Shown here in pieces: positions 31,074-37,377 of a stretch of DNA of 37,377 nt. A program made the position numbers and the translations under genes. The notes beneath the pieces were generated by a model, which saw nothing but the letters and a program-made list of their open reading frames with translations, had not been told where the DNA came from and ran no database searches. Source of the stretch: Clostridia bacterium (GTDB taxonomy: Bacteria; Bacillota; Clostridia; Oscillospirales; CAG-272); NCBI GenBank assembly GCA_017455185.1, contig JAFTBN010000053.1, positions 1-37,377 on the forward strand. The letters are read 5' to 3'. Each line of letters starts with the position of its first letter. Position 1 is the stretch's first letter.

Positions 31074-34010
31074 TCAATCGGTCAATTCATACAGGGTGAA
31101 CGCCGAAATGCCTCCGCCCCAGCCCGAACCCGGGTTGTTGTTGGACAAACGGACATACAGCGAGTCCCCGACCTGCTCATACGCGTCGGCGAACACCGTC
31201 AGGACGCCCTGGTTCGTAGCCGTGGCCCGAATGGAGGAGAAATCCTTGAAATCCGCCAGTTTGACGTAGTTTGTCCCGTCTCCCGAGATTTCAATGAGAT
31301 AGTTGGAGACCACATCGATGGCCAGAACGGGAGCGGTCTTTCCCTTCAGATCGAATTTCCAGACAATCTGGGCGGCCCCGTCGCAATACCGGCGGTCCCC
31401 GGCGGCAGAACCCTGGTTCGACACCAGATACGCTTCATCCTGTCCCGAGGAATTCACCGCAATGTGGACTTTTGTATAGGAGGACGACTTCGGTGCGCTT
31501 CCATCGCCCCAGGTGATTTCCACAGTCAGGGGATTAGCGGAAGACCCGAAAGCACTCAGGGTCAGAACACCTGTGCCGGCATCGAACGAAGAAGCACATG
31601 CGGTTTCCAGATCCCCGTAATACGCCTCGATCTTTACGGGAGCAAGCCCCGCAGGAGCCAGGACGGACACGGGAATGAGGGCGTTTTCTGCCGCAGTCAG
31701 CGTCAGGACGGTTTTTCGGTCGCTCTCCGTTTTTTCGCAGCTCAGCGAACCGTCAAACAAAACCGTCGGCACCTGCACGTCGTTCCTGGAGGGCACACGC
31801 AGATAGAGCGCCGCCTCTCCCTCCTGTACGACAGGGTTGACGACATAGCTCAGATCGGAAGAGAAAATGTTGAGATAGGTTCCCTTCAGAGTATAGGAGC
31901 CGCGCAGCGGATAGACGCAGACGTAATCGCCTCTCTGCGCAACATACGCGTCGGCACTCCTATATTCATAGGACGTGTAATTCAGCGCATAGGCCGTCAG
32001 CATCCTCATCAGCGCGGAGCCCGAAGCACTGCCGGAATAATCGGTCGTCGGCAATCCGACAAGCAGAACGTGTCCTTTGCCCACGTCGGCTTCCACGCCG
32101 ACGTTCAGCCCGCTTTCGGTTTTCAGCAAAGGCTCAAATCCGCTTCCGGTGTATACATAAGTAAACTTGTCCGACTCGATTTTCATCTCGCCGTCCGTAA
32201 ATCCTTCACTCGGAAGGCCGTTTTTCCCGGGTACAAAGACCAGTTTCTGCCCTTTGGCGGCCGAACCGGCCGCGTCGGCCGAAACGGACCCGGACAATCC
32301 CAGGTGCATAAGCAGATTCCCGGTTGGGGACCCGCCCTTTCCTTCCCGGTTCCAAAAAGCTTCTTCCACGTCCAGGTAGGAGTCCGGGCCGCCCAGATAC
32401 AGCAAAGTTCCGCCGTCCCTGACCCATTCGGCAATGGCTTTGTTGGTTTCCTCATACAGAGGCTTCTGGTTGTCATAGGAAACAATCAGGAGCGAGACCC
32501 CTTCCAGATCCTTGGCGGAGGTAACCAATTCCATTGCACGGGTGCGAAGCGGAATGCCTTCTGTCACCAGCGGAGCTGCCACGCCCCAGAACCCGTCATA
32601 CGGAACATTCCCCCAGGCAGTATTGGAGCTCTGCCAGGTCAGCGTGTCTCCGAGCAGATAGGTCACTCCGGGCGTTCCGGCCTCCAGCCGGAATGCCTTG
32701 CCGGAAATATCCTGCATAGCCCGGTGCAGATTCAACTGCTCCGACCGGTATTCCTGGGAAACGTTCATAAAGGAGCGGTTGGTCCAGATAAACTCCCAGC
32801 GGTTGATTTCGGGATACATCAGCGAGGCTACCAACTGTTCATGGCACAACGCCCGCCAATACCCTTCATCTTTGGTTGCAAACGTATCCGACATCGGGTC
32901 GCACAAAGCAAAGAATTCTGCCCCGTAATAATCCGCCGCGTCCAGATACGTTCCGTAATCCACAAGCGCGTTGAGGAAGGTCATCTTCTGCCTCTTACCT
33001 TCAAAGCGGATGGAATTCTCAATGGTGTTGCTCCAGGTCTGTCCGGTCACGGATTTGACAAGCCCTGTCCCCATCATATGGACATACCCGTCGGTGACCC
33101 CGTTCTGCAGCGTCGCGTAAGCCAGCGTGCTGTGGGGCGAAACCGAAAACAGAATCGGATTGTCATCGGTCATCTTTTTATTCATGGAGGACACATACAT
33201 CTTGATGGCGTTGGTCAGGAACCAGACGTTGAGCCGCTGCGAGAGGAACATCGATCTGGGAGACTGCGTCGGATCGGCCCAGTTTTCCCCGTATTTGACG
33301 CCCCACATCTCCTTGTATGTGTCGCCGTAAACTCCGTCCCGGAACATCTCGGGCTCCACGTATCCGACCCGCCAGTTGCTGGTGCGGACCTGCGTGGAAA
33401 AATCCTTGCGGATATTGTATTCCACCACTTCCTTGAACAGCACCGCGGACCCCCACAGGCCGTCCGTGGTTCCCTTGCTGTTGTATTGCAGATATTTCGG
33501 GAACGTGTCCGTGTAATCGGTTTTCATAAACGAGCCTGACATTCCGATGATGTCATACCCGTATTTCCTGTACTCCGGCGCGTAATCCGAAGAAACCACA
33601 TACGCGTCCACCCGGACCTGCATGGCGGGACTGTATGCCCGGTCCACCGAGGCGTAAGTACGCACTCCGTCCACCTGGATTGCATCCCGGCTCTGAGCAT
33701 AAATGTCCCCTTCGTCTTCAATGGTGATTAGGGACTTGCTTCTGGATCCCGGGGCGAAATTCTGCTCCCGGGGTTCAAACAACCCGATCTGCGCCGTATA
33801 TTCCTCTTTCGGATATTCATATCTTGTGTTTGTTTCCACGTCGGTTGTCTCACTCTCACGGGTATTGTCCTCTGTTTCCTCGGTCTGCACTCCGGGGTCT
33901 GACGAAGAATCTGTCTCGTCTGTGCCATGGCCGGATTTGCAGGAAGAAAAGCTGAAAACCATCCCTGAAGCGAGCAAAATCAAAAGGGATCTGACCCAAA
34001 ACTGATTCAT
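31074..34010 (-). CDS. Large secreted lipoprotein with glycoside-hydrolase-like features
   Basis: The 978-residue protein starts with a lipoprotein signal (VRSLLILLASGMVFSFSSC). A Ser/Thr/Glu-rich linker follows, rich in TEETEDNTRESETTD. The region about 130-480 looks like a TIM-barrel glycosidase: GYDIIGMSGSF, then GYVEPEMF with a candidate acid Glu, then YGENWADPTQSP. At about 500-660 comes a Rossmann-like segment (SLLIVSYDNQ, WVRDGGTLLYLGGPDSYLD) resembling the amidotransferase-like domain of GH42-type enzymes. Beta-sandwich regions follow; the last 150 residues (VWKFDLKGKTAPVLAIDV, GDGTNYVKLADF) resemble a carbohydrate-binding module. The family is not certain. Alternative starts at 34040 and 34055 exist; 34010 gives the most compact signal. 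Confidence 0.75.
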   Translation of the reverse strand: MNQFWVRSLLILLASGMVFSFSSCKSGHGTDETDSSSDPGVQTEETEDNTRESETTDVETNTRYEYPKEEYTAQIGLFEPREQNFAPGSRSKSLITIEDEGDIYAQSRDAIQVDGVRTYASVDRAYSPAMQVRVDAYVVSSDYAPEYRKYGYDIIGMSGSFMKTDYTDTFPKYLQYNSKGTTDGLWGSAVLFKEVVEYNIRKDFSTQVRTSNWRVGYVEPEMFRDGVYGDTYKEMWGVKYGENWADPTQSPRSMFLSQRLNVWFLTNAIKMYVSSMNKKMTDDNPILFSVSPHSTLAYATLQNGVTDGYVHMMGTGLVKSVTGQTWSNTIENSIRFEGKRQKMTFLNALVDYGTYLDAADYYGAEFFALCDPMSDTFATKDEGYWRALCHEQLVASLMYPEINRWEFIWTNRSFMNVSQEYRSEQLNLHRAMQDISGKAFRLEAGTPGVTYLLGDTLTWQSSNTAWGNVPYDGFWGVAAPLVTEGIPLRTRAMELVTSAKDLEGVSLLIVSYDNQKPLYEETNKAIAEWVRDGGTLLYLGGPDSYLDVEEAFWNREGKGGSPTGNLLMHLGLSGSVSADAAGSAAKGQKLVFVPGKNGLPSEGFTDGEMKIESDKFTYVYTGSGFEPLLKTESGLNVGVEADVGKGHVLLVGLPTTDYSGSASGSALMRMLTAYALNYTSYEYRSADAYVAQRGDYVCVYPLRGSYTLKGTYLNIFSSDLSYVVNPVVQEGEAALYLRVPSRNDVQVPTVLFDGSLSCEKTESDRKTVLTLTAAENALIPVSVLAPAGLAPVKIEAYYGDLETACASSFDAGTGVLTLSAFGSSANPLTVEITWGDGSAPKSSSYTKVHIAVNSSGQDEAYLVSNQGSAAGDRRYCDGAAQIVWKFDLKGKTAPVLAIDVVSNYLIEISGDGTNYVKLADFKDFSSIRATATNQGVLTVFADAYEQVGDSLYVRLSNNNPGSGWGGGISAFTLYELTD

Positions 34011-34098
34011 TGAATGCCCTGCTTTCCTGTTTGATTGCATAGAATCCTGTCTCATACTGATAATTGCATATTCTCGCAGCCGGAGAAAGGATAGCCCT

Positions 34099-34127
34099 AT
34101 TTTATCCCACTGACGTCCGGTTGTCAA
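34099..34127 (-). promoter_or_regulatory. Promoter of the large lipoprotein gene
   Basis: On the minus strand a perfect TTGACA, a 17-bp spacer and TAAAAT lie about 90 bp before the 34010 start and about 60 bp before the 34040 start. Confidence 0.75.
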
Positions 34128-34246
34128 GAAAAACGCCCTTCCAAGCGGGCGGACACAAAAAAATTGTTCCGATTGTCTGCCTGTATGAATCAAAAGTCCT
34201 TGTAAAGCCGCCTGCAGTGGGAAAAAACAAAAAAATAAAAAAAGCA

Positions 34247-34275
34247 TTGACAAAGCCCAAAGTTTATGCTATAAT
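34247..34275 (+). promoter_or_regulatory. Promoter of the tRNA-Met/tRNA-Glu unit
   Basis: TTGACA (34247-34252), a 17-bp spacer and TATAAT (34270-34275) lie 18 bp before tRNA-Met, a strong promoter typical of stable RNA genes. Confidence 0.85.
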
Positions 34276-34293
34276 CCCCAAGTCGAGCGATAT

Positions 34294-34367
34294 GGCGGAA
34301 TAGCTCAGCTGGCTAGAGCACTCGGTTCATACCCGATAGGTCATAGGTTCAAATCCCATTTCCGCTA
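34294..34367 (+). tRNA. tRNA with CAT anticodon (Met, or Ile2)
   Basis: The cloverleaf has acceptor GGCGGAA/TTCCGCT (first pair G-U), D-arm GCTC/GAGC, anticodon loop TTCATAC (CAT) and a T-arm with TTCAAAT. The anticodon stem has a C-U mismatch at its base and the T-stem an A-C mismatch. CCA is not encoded. A CAT anticodon can be elongator Met or Ile2 (after lysidine change). The first base pair is not the C-A mismatch of initiators. Confidence 0.9.
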
Positions 34368-34371
34368 CTTC

Positions 34372-34446
34372 GGCCCGTTGGTCAAGCGGCTAAGACACCA
34401 CCCTTTCACGGTGGTAACGGCAGTTCGATTCTGCCACGGGTCACCA
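34372..34446 (+). tRNA. tRNA-Glu, anticodon TTC
   Basis: Acceptor GGCCCGT/ACGGGTC, a 3-bp D-stem GTC/GAC, anticodon stem CCACC/GGTGG around CTTTCAC (TTC) and T-arm GGCAG/CTGCC with TTCGATT fold well. CCA is encoded. It lies 4 bp after the CAT tRNA, in one transcript. Confidence 0.95.
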
Positions 34447-34449
34447 TAA

Positions 34450-34494
34450 AAGAAACCTCTTTTGTCTACCAAGGCAAAAGAGGTTTCTTGTTGT
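34450..34494 (+). terminator. Terminator of the tRNA unit
   Basis: AAGAAACCTCTTTTG and CAAAAGAGGTTTCTT pair perfectly over 15 bp and are followed by a T-rich run. Confidence 0.88.
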
Positions 34495-34676
34495 TTCAGA
34501 TTCAGATAGTTGAATATGATACAATCATCTCAACAAATCGGGATTTGACCGGATACAGTTATAGTTAGAACCATAAAAAAGAAAACCGGACAAAACACAG
34601 CATTATAAATCGAGCAATAAAAATAGCCCTTTGTTATATTTGTCTCATAGCTTACAGAAAGGAACGGAACAGTATT

Positions 34677-35474
34677 ATGAATTGGATTGAGGGCATAAGT
34701 GAGGCAATTGAGTATATCGAAGCAAATCTTACAGGTGAATTGATAATTGAAGATATTGCGGCTAAAGCGTTTGTTTCCCCATATTATTTTCAGAAATCAT
34801 TCTCTTTACTTTGCGGATTTACCATAGGCGAGTATATCAGAAACCGCAGACTGGCCAGTGCGGGAAAAGATCTGCTTTCCGGTAATGAAAAAGTAATTGA
34901 TATTGCTTTGAAATACGGGTACGATTCTACCGATGGCTTTACAAAAGCCTTTACTCGTTTTCATAACGCAACTCCGACCGCTGTAAGGAAAAGCGGACAT
35001 CCGATTAAGTTATATGCGCCGCTTAAATTAGAACTATTTGTGAAAGGTGGTTACGTTATGGATTACAGAATAGGGAAACAAGAAGCATTCAAAGTCAAAG
35101 TGAATATTGACGAAAAAGAGAAGGCGATATACTATATCGATGACGGCAATCTGCCCGATTTTATGTGGTTCGCTCTCGGAATGCAGTATGAAAAAGAAAT
35201 GCCGAGATGCTCATTATTCAAGGCTGATCCTAATGAAAACGGAAAAGAATTCAAAACGGTAGAAATACCGGAGGTAACGTGGGCAATTTTCAAGTGTTGC
35301 GGTGTCTCACGTGATGAAGCAAGGGAAAAAACATTTGCGCGTATAAAGAACGAATGGTTACCGCAAACAATTTATGAGATGAGATCGCCCAACTATATTA
35401 TGGTGAACTATCCCGACGACCGTGAAGAAGAACTCGGTGAAATAATGATTGCAATTAAAGAAAAGAAAAAGTAA
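34677..35474 (+). CDS. AraC-family regulator with GyrI-like effector domain
   Basis: The 265-residue protein has an N-terminal AraC/XylS DNA-binding domain (about 5-105): IEDIAAKAFVSPYYFQKSF is helix-turn-helix one, and IDIALKYGYDSTDGFTKAF followed by RFHNATPTAVRK is the second. The C-terminal part (about 125-260) matches the GyrI-like small-molecule-binding fold: EAFKVKVNIDEKEKAIYYID, then YEKEMPRCSLFKAD, then TVEIPEVTWAIFKCCG and WLPQTIYEMRSPNYIMVNYP. This is the Rob/BltR-type multidrug-sensing layout. Codon use is much more AT-rich than in genes before 34.4 kb. AAAGGAACGG lies upstream at long spacing. No transporter target is adjacent. Confidence 0.9.
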   Translation: MNWIEGISEAIEYIEANLTGELIIEDIAAKAFVSPYYFQKSFSLLCGFTIGEYIRNRRLASAGKDLLSGNEKVIDIALKYGYDSTDGFTKAFTRFHNATPTAVRKSGHPIKLYAPLKLELFVKGGYVMDYRIGKQEAFKVKVNIDEKEKAIYYIDDGNLPDFMWFALGMQYEKEMPRCSLFKADPNENGKEFKTVEIPEVTWAIFKCCGVSRDEAREKTFARIKNEWLPQTIYEMRSPNYIMVNYPDDREEELGEIMIAIKEKKK

Positions 35475-35570
35475 TTGCAGCTGCAAATTCCAGTTTGTCG
35501 AACCGATAACACGTTAAGTTTGTACCTTCTTACCTCGATTTCGGTACGTTTGTACGCTCTTTCACAGAAA

Positions 35571-35624
35571 AGAAGCCTGAAAAGTCTACTATGATTTTTC
35601 GGGCTTTGATTTTTCGGGCTTTTT
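35571..35624 (+). terminator. Terminator after the AraC-type gene
   Basis: AGCCTGAAAA pairs with TTTTCGGGCT (one G-U) around a 12-base loop. The 3' half is repeated directly (ATTTTTCGGGCTTT occurs twice), ending in TTTTT. Confidence 0.65.
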
Positions 35625-35770
35625 CATCATTTTCGGTTAAAGCCATTAATTCATATTGCTCATTGGTGTCTTTTCGGTCGCTTTGGAGTTCTCTTATTTG
35701 TTTTCAAGACAAAAACGCTGGTGTACTTGTAGGATTTCTTTACAGAAACAAAGAACAGTATAAAGATATA

Positions 35771-35835
35771 GACGTGAGGATTTGAACCTCAAAGCCCGCC
35801 AGTTAAGCAGTTTCCTTAACCACTATTTTGTTGTT
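35771..35835 (-). pseudogene. Partial tRNA-like sequence
   Basis: On the minus strand TGAGG-TTCAAAT-CCTCA is a perfect T-arm with consensus loop, preceded by D-loop-like TAGTGGTTAAGG. There is no matching 5' acceptor strand for CGTCTAT and the anticodon arm does not close. It looks like the 3' part of a tRNA left by a recombination event, such as an element attachment site. Confidence 0.4.
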
Positions 35836-35990
35836 ATTGTTGTATTTTCCTTCAAACACGAGAAATTGTCCGCAATAGTACTATATGAGAAATCTTGGAT
35901 TAAAAACTGTAGAAAATTCTAATTTGTATTAACCAAACGATACCTGTCGATACTATATAGGCGAAAGCTTTCAAAAGGAAAAGAAATGGT

Positions 35991-37377
35991 ATGGAAAACC
36001 AAAAAGCGGCAAAGTTGATCTCGGATAACCTGAAAAACATCTTCGGCTACGCATTCGCGCGCCTTTATAACAAAGACGAAGTGGACGAACTGACCCAGGA
36101 GATCGTGTACGAGGTCTTAAAATCAGCCGGCAGAATCAAAAACGATGAAGCGTTCTGGGCGTTTCTGTGGAAAGTTGCGGAAAATACGTTCCTCAAATTC
36201 ATAAAGCAAAAGGAACGCAGTCCGTCGCTTTCGCCGCTGCCCGAGGAGGATACGTTTATTGACGCGGGAGCGTCGCCGGAGGATGAGCTGATCGAGAGCG
36301 AGAGCAAAAACGAAAGCCTTACCCTGCTGCGGCGAGAACTGTCTTTGCTTTCCAAAACTCACCGCGAGGTTTGCCTTGCCTTCTATTTCCAAAACAAATC
36401 CTGCAAAGAAATAGCAGAAGAACAAAACATCAGCCTTGAAATGGTGAAGTATCACCTATTCAAAACAAGGCAATTATTGAAGGAAGGTATTGGTATGGAA
36501 AGACAATTAGGTGAAAAAAGCTACAACCCCGGCATATTCCGGATTAACTTCTGGGGAGACAAAAATTATTACTACAATCTGTTCAAGAAAAAGCTCCCCG
36601 GCTCGATCCTGCTCGCTGCATATTATTCGGCTATGACGGACAGAGAACTATCTCTCGAACTCGGCGTCTCAATGCCGTATCTCGAAGACGAGTTGAAAGT
36701 GCTTGTCGACGCGGGAGTGCTTTTGAAGCGCGGCGATAAGTACAGCACGAATCTGGTGATTCTCACCAAAGACTTTGAAAAAGACCTTGAGAACAAGACA
36801 AAAGGTTTCTTCGCCAAAAGCTCAACGGATGTGTTTGAACTTACAAAGTCTATCTTACCTGAAGTAAGAAAAATTTCGTTCAAGGGCGATGAACTCGACG
36901 ACAACCGTCTGCTTGTCGCGCTTATGAACATAGCGTTCGTAAAGGCTTTTGGGAATTTGAGTGAAACTCACCCTTACGGAGACAACAAGCCGTTGAAGCT
37001 CGGCGGACACGGATTTATCTGGGGGCACGATAACGACTATGAGTACTTACGCTTCACAGGGATCTCAATGTATATCAAAGCAGATGACAGCGATTGCTGG
37101 ATATCGACCGAAAATTATAAGATTTTCGACAAATGCTGCCATTGGAGCCATTCGCATTGGAGATTGAACAGTATTCTGACGCTCTCTGCCGTTGCGGGGA
37201 ATGCGATCTCCGATGTTCCTAAAGAAGCGCAGGGCGACGTACTTGCGGAGGCGCTTGCGGAAGGTTATATCAAGCTTGAAAATGGTGTATTGTCTGCCGC
37301 GTTTCCCGTATTTGAAGCTGAAACCTACGATAGAATTGTAACTCTTCTTAAGCCGGTGATCGATAAAGCGAGCGAGG
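35991..37377 (+). CDS. Sigma-70 family (ECF-like) factor with long C-terminal extension, partial
   Basis: The frame is open from ATG 35991 to the window edge (462 codons, 3' end missing). Region 2 lies at about 10-75 (DELTQEIVYEVLKSAGR, then WAFLWKVAENTFLKFIKQKE). Region 4 lies at about 110-165 (LSLLSKTHREVCLAFYFQNK, then CKEIAEEQNISLEMVKYHLF). Together these make a small ECF-like sigma factor. From about 169 a different protein follows: YNPGIFRINFWGD, then a winged-helix-like stretch (MTDRELSLELGVSMPYLEDE, VLLKRGDKYSTNLVIL), then an unassigned part with WGHDNDYEYLRF and CCHWSHSHWR. An internal ATG at 36495 has AGGAAGG upstream. AAGGAAAAG precedes the main start. A sensor or anti-sigma role for the tail is inference. 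Confidence 0.85.
   Translation, partial: MENQKAAKLISDNLKNIFGYAFARLYNKDEVDELTQEIVYEVLKSAGRIKNDEAFWAFLWKVAENTFLKFIKQKERSPSLSPLPEEDTFIDAGASPEDELIESESKNESLTLLRRELSLLSKTHREVCLAFYFQNKSCKEIAEEQNISLEMVKYHLFKTRQLLKEGIGMERQLGEKSYNPGIFRINFWGDKNYYYNLFKKKLPGSILLAAYYSAMTDRELSLELGVSMPYLEDELKVLVDAGVLLKRGDKYSTNLVILTKDFEKDLENKTKGFFAKSSTDVFELTKSILPEVRKISFKGDELDDNRLLVALMNIAFVKAFGNLSETHPYGDNKPLKLGGHGFIWGHDNDYEYLRFTGISMYIKADDSDCWISTENYKIFDKCCHWSHSHWRLNSILTLSAVAGNAISDVPKEAQGDVLAEALAEGYIKLENGVLSAAFPVFEAETYDRIVTLLKPVIDKASE

Larger units (their letters stand above)
35475..35990. other. Gene-free AT-rich stretch with decayed sequence
   Basis: No intact gene is seen. It holds a terminator after the AraC gene (about 35571-35623), a short minus-strand frame with charged helix-like residues (about 35530-35703), a tRNA-like 3' half (about 35771-35835) and a direct repeat CGATAC-N4-CGATAC (about 35940-35953) ahead of the sigma-factor gene. 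The mixture suggests past insertion and loss. Confidence 0.5.

Noticed and set aside
28531..33539. Plus-strand frames of 783 and 853 codons opposite serA-serC and the lipoprotein gene
   Set aside because: Both are antisense to genes with clear family motifs or a lipobox, and contain His/Arg/Gln-rich runs without hydrophobic core patterns.
35591..35785. A 64-codon plus-strand frame after the AraC gene
   Set aside because: It begins inside the terminator repeat, is rich in Ser/Phe from AT-rich sequence, and has no ribosome binding site.
1..37377. CRISPR arrays, complete insertion sequences or prophage modules
   Set aside because: No regularly spaced direct repeats, no cas genes, no intact transposase or integrase and no phage structural genes were found.

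Overview
The window looks like chromosomal DNA from a moderately GC-rich Clostridia-type Firmicute (an Oscillospirales- or Christensenellales-like gut anaerobe would fit; this is inference). The grounds are the conserved cluster yicC-remA-gmk-rpoZ-priA-def-fmt-rsmB-rlmN-rsgA-thiN, a purine riboswitch beside xpt, a birA-bioY pair, strong AGGAGG-type ribosome binding sites and near-consensus sigma-A promoters with 16-17 bp spacers. The long reverse-strand reading frames opposite the central genes are shadows of third-position-GC-rich codons.

Layout. 1-2.5 kb: a decayed transposase end, a class I glutamine amidotransferase and a PnuC-type vitamin transporter, bracketed by an 87-bp inverted repeat, then tRNA-Arg(CCG). 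2.7-5.3 kb: an overlapping redox operon (glutathione peroxidase, Fe-S aldo/keto reductase, nitroreductase). 5.4-11.8 kb, minus strand: xpt, then a guanine-type purine riboswitch heading a BMP-family nucleoside ABC transporter (lipoprotein, ATPase, two permeases). 11.9-13.7 kb: birA-bioY with a likely BirA operator over its -35 box. 13.8-15.3 kb, minus strand: a small membrane protein, efp and a DUF898-like membrane protein. 15.5-25.9 kb: one long information-processing operon, from yicC to thiamine pyrophosphokinase. 25.9-28.5 kb: a GT4 glycosyltransferase (minus), then a metal-binding HMA-domain protein and a water-type aquaporin (plus). 28.6-34 kb, minus strand: serA and serC (serine biosynthesis), preceded by a large secreted lipoprotein with glycosidase-like features. 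34.3-34.4 kb: tRNA-Met and tRNA-Glu.

Downstream of tRNA-Glu the composition changes: AT-richer DNA and different codon use. This stretch holds an AraC-type regulator with an effector-binding domain, a tRNA-like remnant, and a sigma factor carrying a long C-terminal extension that runs off the window. It reads as an acquired or variable region next to tRNA genes.

How the parts work together: purine salvage is joined through the riboswitch (xpt plus nucleoside uptake); biotin uptake is tied to BirA sensing; ribosome maturation and translation start (def, fmt, rsmB, rlmN, rsgA, efp) dominate the core. No CRISPR array, complete insertion sequence or prophage was seen. The most unusual items are the sigma-factor fusion, the purine aptamer with an enlarged L2 loop, the nucleoside ABC ATPase with two insertions, the BirA operator, a structured leader before the PnuC gene, and the large glycosidase-like lipoprotein.
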